Source of the DNA: Setophaga petechia
Lineage: Eukaryota > Chordata > Aves > Passeriformes > Parulidae
DNA length: 64,000 nt
Direction: 5' to 3'
Assembly: GCA_024362935.1 (NCBI GenBank)
Contig: JANCRA010000114.1
Location: 1,116,001-1,180,000 of the forward strand
Below, piece by piece: positions 40,500 through 51,170 of this stretch (position 1 is the first letter of the stretch; every line of letters starts with the position of its first letter). Position numbers and translations under genes: made by a program. The notes beneath the pieces are model-generated. The model saw only the letters and a program-made list of their open reading frames with translations. It made no database searches and was not told where the DNA came from.

Positions 40500-40690
40500 C
40501 ACCTTAAACATCAGAGTTTAGCAAAAGAACAGCACTTAACACTATTTAACCTAGCGTAAAATCTATGACTTCACAATTTAACGGAAGAATAACACTTAAC
40601 AATCCTTATCTTAGCTAATAAATTAAATTTAACAACTTAGCAAAAGAACAACTCTTAGCTGCATTTAACTTCGCTAGACATCATGACTTG
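40500..40690. repeat. 59-60 bp tandem repeat, 3 units
   Basis: GCAAAAGAAC / ACGGAAGAAT / GCAAAAGAAC occur at 40521, 40581 and 40640 with shared flanks (CACTTAACA, TTTAACNTAGC). AT-rich with many TTAAC words; the TTAAC-rich character begins near 40440. Confidence 0.75.
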
Positions 40691-41369
40691 ACCTTACTTA
40701 CTGATATCTGGCTATCTGACTGACTCAGCTCTCCAAGGCACTCAAGCCCCTCAGGGAGCAGCATTTCTGCCACATTTCCCCAGCACAGGCACTCCTGTGT
40801 GCACACAGACACAAAGAGTCAGTGCAAGGCAGCTGTGAGAAATTCCCCTGAGGGCAGGAAATGCTCCCTGTGGATCCTTTGGCATCTCCCCAGCGGGTGA
40901 AGGGTTGAGCCTGGAGGAGTGGGGGGATGGGCCCAGGCTCCGTGGTTGTTGGGGATCCCCGAGTGCAGCAAACGGGAGAGTTCCCGGCTGGGAGAGGCCC
41001 CACTCAGAGGGAGTGGCTGGCCCAGGAGAGCTCCAAGGGCTCCTTTTGGAGCGCTGTTTGCAGGGCCCCAAGAGAGAGGCTGCAGTCCCAGCCATGGTTC
41101 ATCCTGGCCGCACTTGGCACCAACAGCTTTCTTTGGCAGTGTGAGAAGAGGGATGTTGTGCCACGGAGGGAACAAAAGCAGTTCCCAGGGCTGCTCCTGC
41201 AGAAAGCAGGAGCTGGTTGGGCAGCAGCAGTGGCTGGAGCAGCCAGTGTTTGTGATGAGCTGCAGAGGAGCTGAGCCCAGGGGCTGTTGGCCAAGGCCAA
41301 GCCCCAAGGAGCATTTGTCAGCTGTCAGGGTGGGCTCAGAAAGGGAGGGGGGAGTGCAGCAGCACAGGG
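40691..41369. other. No gene recognised
   Basis: Mixed to GC-rich sequence with overlapping open frames on both strands (up to 230 codons). They run into the neighbouring minisatellite and have no domain. Confidence 0.5.
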
Positions 41370-42470
41370 CCCATGGAACCAAGGGAGCATTGTGATATTG
41401 TGGGGCCCTGTGACAGCAAGGGACCATTGTGACACTGTGGGGCATTTTGGTATCATGGAGAGCACTATGACACTGTGGGGCTTCATGGAACCAAGGGGAC
41501 CATTGTGACACTGGGTACCTCTATGGAATGTAGGGATCATTGTGACACTGAGAGGCCCCATCAAACCAAGGGTCCATTGTGACACCATGGAGTTTCATGG
41601 AACCATGGAGACCAGTATGACACTTTGGGGTGTCATGGGACCGAGGGGCCATTGCGACGCTGCAAGACCCCATGGTCTCACAATGGTGTCAAAGGTCCAT
41701 TGTGGCATTTAAAGGCCTCATGGAATCATGGAGAGACCATTAGGACACTTCACAACCTCATGGAACAATGGAGGCCATTGTGACACTTTGGGGTGTCATG
41801 GAACCAAGGGGCCATTGTGATAGTGAGGGGACTCATGGAATCATGGAGACCATTGTGACACTGTGAGGTCCCATGAAATAAACAAAGCATTGTGACACTG
41901 TGAGATCTCATGGAATCATTGAGACCATTGTGACCCTGGGGTTCCCCAGAGAACCAAGAGGACCATTGTGATCCTGTGGGGCCTCGTGAAACCAAGAGGC
42001 CTTTGTGACACTGCAGGACTGCATGGAACCAAAGATCCATTGTGACATTGCAGGACCTGATCTTATCAGTGGTCCATTGTGACACTGTGGAGCCAAAGGA
42101 GACCATTGTGGCACTGCAAATCCTGATAATCCAAAGGTCCATTTTGATATTGCAGGTCTCATGGAACAGAAGAGTCACCTGACATTGTGGGGCCTGGGGA
42201 ACCACAGGAACCATGGGGACACTGCAAGGCTTCATGGAGACCACTGTGAAACTGCAGAGCCTTGTGGAACCTGGGGGCCACTGTGACACTGTGGGACCCC
42301 ATCAAACCAAGGCTCCATTGTGACACTGCAGGTCTTCTTGTAATCAAGGGGCCACTGTGACACTGCTGGACCCCCTGGAAACAAGTCACCACTATGGCAC
42401 AGGGGGGCCTTGTGGACCCAAGGCACCATTGTGACACTGTGGAGCCCCACAAAACCAAGGGAACACGGAA
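41370..42470 (+). repeat. R40 minisatellite (+)
   Basis: About 27 units of the ~40-bp repeat (CATTGTGACACTGTGG, CATGGAACCAAGGGG). Ends in CCAAGGGAACACGGAACA, the R40-R180 linker. Confidence 0.9.
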
Positions 42471-43035
42471 CAAAACTGGCTGTTTAGCCTCCCATGGACT
42501 GCCTGACTGGTCCAGCTGACCTTGGCATGTTGAGGGTCTCTTCTCATCTGCTCCTGAAACACTGAGGCTCCATGCTTTCCTTCCTATGGAAAAGAACTCT
42601 CTTTCTCCAGGCACCTATGGCCAGCATTGGGATTTCACCTCCAAATTTCCTTATATCCAGAGATTGTTCCTGTTGGAATATTGCCAGGACAAGTCTGGTT
42701 GGCAATGTTTTCATGAGGGTCACCTCCCATCGGTCCCCAAAAGCCTGGGGAAGACTCCATGCTTTCCTTCCCATGAGAAAGAACTATTCTGCTTCTCCAG
42801 GTGCCCATGGCTGAGATTGGGCTTCTGCCTCCAAAATTCCTTATATCCAAAGACAGCTCCCAGACAAAATCTGCCATTCCTGAAAAGTCTGGCTGGCCTT
42901 GGCCTAGTGAGGCTCTCACCTGCCTTCCAAACACTGGGGCTCTGTGCTTTCCTTCCTATGGAAAAGAACTGTTCCCCTCATCCAGGTGCTAATGGCAAGA
43001 ATTGGGATTTCCCCTCCAACATTCCCTGTTGTGAC
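42471..43035 (+). repeat. R180 tandem repeat (+)
   Basis: About three units following the linker, in the same order as at 17.4 kb. It stops near CATTCCCTGTTGTGACAGAC. Confidence 0.85.
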
Positions 43036-43541
43036 AGACTGGAGGAGATTGTTGGCTCAAAACATTTCATGTGTGTGGGGGAGGAAGGGGCAGGTCCAGC
43101 CTTGCCCTGCCCTGGAACCCCAATCCCCCCAGAGCCTCTATCCCAGCCCAGCAGTGGCTGCCAGTCCCTGGCACAGCACAGGCAATGCTCCACAGCCACC
43201 TCTGCAGCCCCCAGCCCAGCTCCTGAGGGACCAAATGAGCCCAAGCCCCACCTGGGGGAAGGGCCCAGGGAGACCAATGGGTATTGAAGGCTGACCACAA
43301 GGCAAGCACACATCTTGGCCCTACATCCTCTTGGAATTTTTGTCTAAATAGTGCTGGAATCCATGAGTTGGTAGCTGTGTGTGTGCTTCTCTATATCTTT
43401 TTCGTCTTTCTCTTTTTCTGTGTCTTCTGTTTCTGTGCTTTTGCAAATTTGGATTAACATTAAATTGAACAGGCTTAGAGTTTGTGAAGTTGAATGGGCC
43501 AAGTCAATGCTTTGAGAAGTGTTTATTGTTGATTGAATGTC
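43036..43541. other. No gene recognised
   Basis: GC-rich first half, AT-rich second half. Nothing diagnostic is seen. Confidence 0.5.
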
Positions 43542-45060
43542 TGTTGTAGTTTGACATGAGAAGAATTCTAAAAAGTAATACAAAACGTTTTTGTGTAACT
43601 GACAATCTGTTAAACCACTGAGATACTGAACACGCCTCTGTGAAACACAAATGTTAAAGACGAAAAAACCCAGGAACCTCCTCTTTCTTTTCCAGTCAAC
43701 AAAGAAGCAGCGCGCCCCATTTCAACCAAACCAAACCAAACCAAACCAAACCAAACCAAACCAAACCAAACCAAACCAAGCAACCCTGCCATGGGCTGAG
43801 CCCCTTCCCCCCTCCCCAGGCTGCCCCCTCCCCATCGGCCCCATTCTGACCAAACCAAACCCCAACAACTCCCAAACAGGAAAACAACAGAGGCTACAAA
43901 ACCCCAACCAGAACAAAGCCAGCCACAGCTATTAAAATCTCACCATCAAGTCCCCTCCCCCCAACACAACTCAAACCACAAACCCCTACAACCTACAACC
44001 CATACAAAATAACCCTACAACTAAAAACTTAAACACAAAAAAAGCCAAAAACCAAACATAAAACCCATCCTAACACAACCCGAACCACAACTTCCACCAG
44101 AAGTTACTGGCACATCAGGTCTTAATCATTTCAATACTTCAATCCTCCCTCGAGTGAAAGAAAAAAAAAATGCAAGCATATAAAAAAACAATATAAAGCC
44201 ATCAAAGTCAGTAAAGAAAAATTAAATCCCAAATAAAAAAGAAGAAAAATACCTTAAAATTAAAACTAAAATCCTCTTATAAAGAAAATACTCTTTTTCA
44301 TTAGAAAATATAAAACTATTAAAATATTCAAATTAATATCAAACAAAAACATTCATACTAAAATAAACAAATTTACTGTTAAAACAACAGTAAATTCATC
44401 AAAATTTTAAACGAGGAAAAAAAAATAAATCCAGTATCCCCAAGAAAAGATCTGTATTTCCAGAGAAAAAAATTATTTTTTAAGTAAATTATAAAAATTT
44501 TTACCATTAAAGAACTCATTTTTAAAACAATATCCCATAAGTTGACATGGCCCATCAACAAGCTGTTAAAAACCTTGTAGCAATAAAAACAACTTCCCAA
44601 TTACAAAGTTCCCCAGACAACTGCTATTCCATGACAAAATTAATAACCACAAAAAACCTAATTTTTAATATTGTAAAAAAAAATCCATAATCTTAACAAG
44701 AAAAACTTCTTTCCCAAAGCAAACTAAAAAAAATATTATTCTAGAAATAGTAAACTAACTAGTAATTTCTAGTTTCTTAATGTTGTCAGTAAAATAATTG
44801 TAAAGAAAAAGATGTTCTAAAGAGTTTCTTTTAATTCTTACTAGCTTTTTTCTTTTATTTACTTTTAATGAATTTTTTAATACCCTATTAAAATTTTATG
44901 CCTACTTTACCTTTCTTGCAATCCTATCTCACAACCAAATAAATACATAAATAATCAACTGTCATGAAAACCTACCACACTCATCAATACACTGTTAAAA
45001 AGTCTCAAGAATAGAAAAATATGAAATTAACAAACCAAAACTACTACAATGTCATCCTTA
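43542..45060 (+). mobile_element. ERVL-like LTR, copy B, G-to-A hypermutated
   Basis: Same family and orientation as 19048-20604. Shared anchors are TGTTGTAGTTT, TGACAATCTGTTAAAC, TCCTCTTATAAAG, CCCATCAACAA and the terminal AATCCTATCTCACA (end 44933), plus ~40 bases beyond the LTR. From about 43720 to 45060 the + strand has only about 2-4 G per 60 bases, and aligned positions that are G in copy A are very often A here, including the GC-rich middle. G content returns to normal at 45060. A (CCAAA)n run lies inside. Confidence 0.75.
43726..43778. repeat. (CCAAA)n microsatellite
   Basis: Ten and a half CCAAA units. At the corresponding place copy A has CCGGGCCGGGC (about 19291), so G-to-A conversion of CCGGG units followed by expansion could have made it. 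Confidence 0.85.
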
Positions 45061-46889
45061 ACGCTTTGTCAAAGTTTGTCTGATTTTCTAAAGTTGCCAG
45101 TAAAGGCTGTTTAGTTCTTTTGAGCTCCTCAGAATATCTTGTTGGTATTTCTCCAGGGAGTCCAACTCAGAGGACACAAACAATTGTAATTCCTTTTAAA
45201 TGTCTCCATGAGAGAGTTGTTTGGGGAAGGGGAGTCAGGGCTTGTGTGTCCTGCTTGGCCCAGCCCAGGCAGGGCTTTCCCAGCCACATCCCACACTCCA
45301 TTGCCCAGCTGGAGCCGCTGCTGCCTCTGAGTTGTGCTGCCCCAGCCCCAGGGACGCTCTCCTTGTCTGCCCATTGCCCCACGCTCTCTGGGCAGGGATG
45401 GCCTCAGTGGGGGCTGCTGACATCCTCAGCACCTTGGAGGCTGCTGCTGAATTTTCCTGCTGCAGAGGCTTCTTCAGCCTTCAGCTCTTGAGTGCAGGAA
45501 TTCAGTGTCCCAGGGCTCATTAACATTCAGAACACCTGAACAAGCCAAGCCTCTGGGAATAATTTGATTTCAGTTTCCAAATCATTTGTGGTTAATTTGA
45601 TCGATTTCAGTAGTGTGTTCAAACAGAATGTATTCTACTTATAAAGACAGTGAGAAAACTTTTTTTAGGTCCTGTTTAGGTTTTATTCCTGTTCATAAAT
45701 CAATATGTGTAGTCTCCATTTGACACTGAATCCAAGTACCTCCTCATGCAGTTTGAACAGATATGGAAATCAAGACCCTTCATGGCTGACAATCAATCAG
45801 ACTCTGTCCCTACCCCCACCCCACCATTTCCCCCATCCAAGCCCTGGCACTCAGAGCAGCCTTGTGCAAATCTGAGCTCCCTCCAGCCCAGGCTGCACCT
45901 GCAGCTTTCATCTCCTTGGCTCCAACTCCCACCTGCTTTCCTTGCAGAAGGAGCTGCCCGAGACACAGAGGGATGTTCATTTCTTGTCAGCCAACAAAGC
46001 CAAGGGAAGGCACAGCTCCATCCAATGCAAAAGTCATTCTTCTCCCTGGCTCTGCCTTGCCCCTGATCCCCACAGCCTGTCCTGTTTCCTTCATCCCTGC
46101 ATTGCCAGGGACTTTGTGGGACAAGGGAGCTCTGCTCTGGGCATGGAGGGAGGTGCAAGTGCCAAAACTGGAGTGGGAAGCACAACTCATCAGGTTTGTG
46201 TCCTTTGGGGGTCAGGAACTGTTGACACTCAGAGGTGCAGAAAGTTTCTCTCCATGGCCAACAGACCACAGCTGAACAGGACACAATTAATTAACAATCA
46301 CGTTCTTCCCTGTGCTATGTGCAATATCCCAGCAGCATCTGATGAATCCACCATCCACAGATGATTTCTATACTGAAATTAATTTTAAACAAGCGTGGTT
46401 CTGTGATAGATATAAACATAATTAAGTTCTTGTATCAGGATGCTCCTTCTGGACTGGGGGTAAAGCAACTCCAGCAAATCCTGATTTGCAAAGCTGCCAG
46501 TGGTGGATGGAGAAGGGAGGTCAGGCTGCTCTTGGTGTTGAGGAAATGCTGAAACCAGCCTGACTCATTTCATCTCCTCCTGTCCTGGCTGATCTCCCCT
46601 CTTTCCCCTCCCACCCATTGGCTTTTGTCTCCCACCAGGCCCCCCGGTGAAGAGCCTGACTCTGTGTTCTCCATCCCCTCCTGGCTGGCACTGCCAGGCT
46701 GGGATCAGGAGCCCCTCAGCCTTCCCTGCTCTGGGCTGGACAAGCCCAGCTCCCTCAGCCTCTGCTCACAGCCCAAGGGCTCCAGCCCCACCTTGGAGGC
46801 CCTTCCCAGACCCTGCTCCAGCTGCCAGACATCTTTCCTGCCCTGGGCAACCCAAACCAGGCCACAGGGACCTGGATAATCCCAGTCCT
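45061..46889. other. No gene recognised
   Basis: Normal base composition resumes at 45061. 45120-45730 looks like OR-cluster-type flanking or LTR sequence. Open frames of 100-160 codons on both strands lack domains and splice sites. No RNA gene was seen. Confidence 0.45.
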
Positions 46890-47104
46890 TGATGTCCTGG
46901 TCACACAGCCCTGGCCCCTTGTCCCCATGTCAGGCTCTGGGGTGGATCCTGTGGAACATCCTTTGGTGGAGGCTGTGGCTCCAGGTGGGCCGGGGGGATC
47001 CCGGGGGACAGGGACCCTGCTGGGCATGAACAGCATTGGACTTGTTGGGAGAAACTGTGAGGGGGAGCTGGGGCGGAGTGACCAACCCAGTGACCTGACA
47101 GAGC
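46890..47104 (-). other. Inverted copy of the 39.9-kb C-rich segment
   Basis: Matches 39911-40160 in reverse (TCAGGCTCTGGGGTGGATCC, GGGGGACAGGGACCCTGCTG). With the R30 block that follows it forms an inverted paralog of 39310-40160. Confidence 0.65.
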
Positions 47105-47285
47105 CCTGCTGGGATGTCACACAGCCCCTCTGGGATGTCACAGCCTGCTCTGTGATGTCACAGCTGGTCTCTGATGTCACAGTTAACTCTGTGATGTCAC
47201 AGAGGCACTCTATGATGTCATAGCTCTCAATGACCTCACATAATCCAATCTGTGATGTCATAGCCCACTCTGTGACCTCATGTTA
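47105..47285 (-). repeat. R30 minisatellite (-)
   Basis: Seven or so reverse units (CTGTGATGTCACAG, CTCTGATGTCACA). Opposite in orientation to 39310-39910. Confidence 0.85.
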
Positions 47286-47769
47286 CCTGAAGATAAATTG
47301 CCTACACCAGGTGAGCTGACACCTGGAGCTTGTTCTCCAAAACCCCAGGCCTATGGAAACCACACAATGCCCATTGTGTGAGAAGGGGAACTGGAAGTTC
47401 AGCAGCCTCAGTGTCCTGCCGGCTCAGCCAGGCCCACTGGAACATTGGGGTCCACGACCACCAGGAACCACCAGAGAGAACCCCTGGACAGAAAAGAGCA
47501 TTCAAAAGGGGAGGGGAAGTATGTTAATGATTTTTGGGAAATGATTATCATATGTGTGCTTAGTCCAGGACAATCAATGAATATCTGCGCAAAATACAGA
47601 AATTAAACAGAAATCTTCCTGTACTCAGCATGCAGGGCTTTGGTAGGAGCTCTCTCCCGTGCATCCAGCTGAATAAAGAATGCTGCTGCTTCATGCTACA
47701 TTGGGGTTTAGGAGTTTTCTGTTTTACTGAATTTTTGGTAACACTCCCACTGCCAAGGAAAGCTTTGTC
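47286..47769. other. No gene recognised
   Basis: Mixed sequence before the CR1 copy. No domain, repeat unit or RNA gene seen. Confidence 0.45.
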
Positions 47770-49245
47770 TGCTGCTGTTCACAAACAGAGAAGGGCTGGT
47801 GGCAGATGTGGGGCTCAGAGGCTGCCTGGGGAACAGTGACCATGAAATAATCAAGTTTTCAATGTTCTGTGGAAGAAGGAGAGGCAGCAACAAAACTTCT
47901 ACACTGGAATTAGGAAGGGCAGACTTTGGCCTGTTTGGGATGCAGATTTGGGGAGTATCAAATCAAGTACTGATTTTTTTAAAGGAAACAACCCTTAAAA
48001 ACAAAGGGATCCAGGAAGGATGGACACGTTTCAAAAAAGTAATCTTAAGGATGAAGGAGCAGCCTTATGCAGTCCATATGCAGCAAAAGATGAGCTAGAA
48101 AGGAAAACGACTGGCCTGGCTGGGCATGGAGCTTTTGTGGGGACTAAAAGGAAAGAAGAGGGTGCATCAACTTTGGACAGAAGTTCAGGCAACTTAGGAA
48201 ATATTTAAGAATGTTGTTAGGTCTTGCAGAAAGAAAAGCAGAGATCTGAAAGATCAATTAGAGCTTTATCTGACCACTTCTGTGACAAATATTAGAAAAT
48301 GTTTCTACAAATAAATTAATAGGAAAACATGAGATAAGAATCTCTACGCCTTATTGGATGGAGTGGGGAATATAGTAACTAAAGATAATGACAAGGCTGA
48401 GCTACTTAAAACCTTGTTTATCCTAATTTTCAATATTAGGATAGGTTGCCCTGAGGACAAGGGTTCTCCTGAGCTGGTAGATGAGCACAGGGAGCAGAAC
48501 AGGCCCCTGGAATCCAGGAGGAAGCAGCTGGTGACCTGCTGAGCCACTCAGATGCTCACAGGTGTATGAGATCAGATGGGATCCATCCCAGGGGGATGAG
48601 GGAGCTGGTGGATGAGCTCCCCAAGCTGCTCTCCATCATTTACCATCAGTCCTGGCTCCCCAGGGAGGTCCCAGAGCACTGGAGGTGCCAGTGTGAGCCC
48701 ATCCCCAAGAAGGGCTGGCAGGAGGATCTGGGGAACTCCAGGCCTGTCAGCCTGACCTGGGTGCCCGGCAAGGTGATGGAACAGATCACCTTGAGTGCCA
48801 TCCCAGGGCACCCACAGGATGGCCAAGGGGTCAGAGCCAGCCAGCGAGGATTTCAATATCCTCATTGATGGTCTGGATGAAGGGATTGAGTCCAACATCA
48901 GCATATTAGCAGATGACACCAAGCTGGGTGCGAGTGTGGATCTGCTGGAGGGTAGGAGGGCTCTGCAAAGGGCCCTGGACAGGCTGGATCCAGGGCCCAA
49001 ATCCAACAAGGTGAGGTTTAAAAAGTCCAAGTGCCAGGTCCTGCACTTTGGCCACAACAACCCCTGCAGCACTACAGGCTGGGGACAGAGTGGCTGGAGA
49101 GCAGCCAGGCAGAAAGGGACCTGCAGGGACTGATGGACAGCAGGCTGGACATGAGGCAGCAGTGTGCCCAGGTGGGCAAGAAGGCCAATGGCTCCTGGCC
49201 TGGATCAGGAATGGTGTGGCCAGCCGGAGATCTGTTGTGCCAGCA
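47770..49245 (+). mobile_element. CR1 LINE, long decayed copy (+)
   Basis: Broken translations follow the CR1 ORF2 order. Linker-region pieces (GCLGNSDHEIIKFS-like near 47828; ADFGLF near 47918) come first, then GNIVTKD near 48366, then reverse-transcriptase pieces ending in ILADDTKLG (about 48905), the catalytic ADD region. 3' segments follow to 49210. Stops, frameshifts and deletions are spread along the copy, so it is inactive. It is 5'-truncated, and its 3' end is cut off where OR3 flanking sequence begins. Confidence 0.88.
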
Positions 49246-49564
49246 CAGATCTATCTCCCCCCAGCTAAGCACATAGACATTGCTGCTGCAGCTCCAGAGA
49301 AGGCAACAAAAGGGCATCTCTGCAGAAAACTCTGCTGGGAGATCCTTTAGTTCCTTTAAAGCCACCGAGAGCACAGCCCCTCATTGACAGAGTCTGTGAC
49401 TACAGGAAAGGTGGAGAGAAAGAAAATGAGAAATGGCACAAACAATGACATTTATTTGTGAGCAAGATTAAAAACTAAAAGACAAAGAACTTTCAAAATG
49501 AAGCCAACAAGAAGTATCAAAGATGACTTTTATTACAACTGATTTGCAGAAATTTGTCAGCAGT
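49246..49564 (-). other. OR3 3' flank
   Basis: Reverse-complement paralog of 23864-24190. It includes the AAGGGCATCTCTGCAGAAAA block and the TTTATTACAACTGATTTGC stretch next to the stop (polyA signal AATAAA on the minus strand). Confidence 0.7.
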
Positions 49565-50066
49565 TTAATGTTTCTGAAGCCATCCAGTCATCAGTGTCCA
49601 CACTGCAGCCTTGAGCTCCTGGTTCCTCAGGCTGTAGATGAGGGGGTTCAGGGCTGGAGGCACCACCGAGTACAGAACTGACAGGGCCAGATCCAGGGAT
49701 GGGGAGGACATGGAGGGGGGCTTCAGGTGAGCAAATGTGCCAGTGCTGAGGAACAGGGAGAGCACGGCCAGGTGAGGGAGGCAGGTGGAAAAGGCTTTGT
49801 GCCGTCCCTGCTCAGAGGGGATCCTCAGCAAAGCCCTCAAGATCTGCACATAGGAGAAAACAATGAACACAAAACAACCAAAACCTGAGGATGCACCAAC
49901 CAAAAGGAGCCCAAGTTTCCTGAGGTAGGATTTGGAGCAGGACAGTTTGAGGATCTGTGGGACTTCACAGAAGAACTGGCCCAGGGCATTGCCATGGCAC
50001 AGGGGAAGGGAAAATGTATTGGCCGTGTGCATGAGAGCATTGAGAAAGGCACTGGCCCAGACATGC
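49565..50066 (-). pseudogene. OR3: olfactory receptor, 5'-truncated
   Basis: Only the C-terminal half of an OR14-like receptor remains, from a Trp codon in TM4 (TGGCCCAG boundary at 50066) to the stop at 49565. KAFSTCLPHL (TM6) and PALNPLIYSLRN (TM7) are intact and the retained part is open, so the damage is a single loss of the first ~145 codons. Sequence right of 50066 is unrelated (TTTTA-rich) and belongs to the gap before OR2. The C-terminus GWLQKH is closer to OR1 than to OR2. It cannot encode a working receptor. Confidence 0.88.
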
Positions 50067-50237
50067 TCAGTGTAGTACTACAGCATTTTATTTTATTTTT
50101 ATTTTATTTTTAAAAAACATTCTAACACTAGTAAAATAGTAGGAAAAGGTCCCAATGGAAAACGGCACAACAAAGAAAAGAAGGCTGAGATTGTAAAGAA
50201 TTACATTCTGAAGGCAATGGAGCAGAAAAAAGAGAGT
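50067..50237. other. Junction between OR3 and OR2
   Basis: A TTTTATTTTATTTTT-rich run near 50086-50113, then ordinary sequence up to the OR2 stop. The A-rich run on the minus strand at the truncation point may mark a past insertion or deletion. Confidence 0.4.
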
Positions 50238-51170
50238 TTATTGTTTCTGAAAAAATAAAGTCATCATTTTTCTCAGGGCATCCTTGAGCTCCTGGTTCCT
50301 CAGGCTGTAGATGAGGGGGTTCAGGGCTGGAGGTACCACTGAGTACAGAACTGACAGGGCCAGATCCAGGGATGGGGAAGACATGGAGGGGGGTTTCAGA
50401 TAGGCAAATACTGCAGTGCTGACAAAGAGGGAGACCACAGCCAGGTGAGGGAGGCAGGTGGAAAAAGCTTTGTGCCGTCCCTGCCCTGAGGGGATCCTCA
50501 GCACAGCCCTGAAGATCTGCACATAGGAGAAAACAATGAACACAAAACAACCAAAAGTTAAACACACACTAACAGCCAGAAGCCTCAGCTCCTTGATATA
50601 GGATTTGGAGCAGGAGACCTTGAGGATCTGGGGCGCCTCACAGAAGAACTGGCCCAGGGCATTGCCATGGCACAGGGGCAGGGAAAATGTATTGGCTGTG
50701 TGCATGAGAGCATTGAGAAAGGCGCTGGCCCAGGCAGCTGCTGCCATGTGGGCACAAGCTCTGCTGCCCAGGAGGGTCCCGTAGTGCAGGGGTTTGCAGA
50801 TGGACACGTAGCGGTCGTAGCACATGATGGTCAGGAGACAAAACTCGGCTGAGAGAAAGAACAGCAAGAAAAAGAGCTGAGCAGCACATCCTGTGTAGGA
50901 GATGTCCCTGGTGTCCCAGAGGGAATTGTGCATGGCTTTGGGCACAGTGGTGCAGATGGAGCCCAGGTCGCTGAGGGCCAGGTTGAGCAGGAAGAAGAAC
51001 ATGGGCGTGTGCAGGTGGTGGCTGCAGGCTACGGCGCTGATGATGAGGCCGTTGCCCAGGAGGGCAGCCAGGGAGATGCCCAGCAAGAGGCAGAAGTGCA
51101 GGAGCTGCAGCTGCCGCGTGTCTGCCAATGCCAGCAGGAGGAAGTGCCTGATGGAGCTGCTGTTAGACAT
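50238..51170 (-). CDS. OR2: olfactory receptor, OR14-like, intact
   Basis: 310-aa seven-transmembrane odorant receptor in one exon, same length as OR1. Start at 51170 (MSNSSS, N3 glycosylation site). Hallmarks: GN in TM1, PMFFFLLNLALSD in TM2, MCYDRYVSICKPLHY at TM3, KAFSTCLPHL in TM6 and PALNPLIYSLRN in TM7. The first ~95 residues match OR1 at all but a few positions, whereas TM3 (LSAEFCLLT against IGAAYYHLT in OR1) and TM5 (around KELRLLAVS) differ strongly. No damage seen. Upstream on the same strand lies the duplicated OR upstream segment (51171-53340). Ligand unknown. Confidence 0.92.
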   Translation of the reverse strand: MSNSSSIRHFLLLALADTRQLQLLHFCLLLGISLAALLGNGLIISAVACSHHLHTPMFFFLLNLALSDLGSICTTVPKAMHNSLWDTRDISYTGCAAQLFFLLFFLSAEFCLLTIMCYDRYVSICKPLHYGTLLGSRACAHMAAAAWASAFLNALMHTANTFSLPLCHGNALGQFFCEAPQILKVSCSKSYIKELRLLAVSVCLTFGCFVFIVFSYVQIFRAVLRIPSGQGRHKAFSTCLPHLAVVSLFVSTAVFAYLKPPSMSSPSLDLALSVLYSVVPPALNPLIYSLRNQELKDALRKMMTLFFQKQ

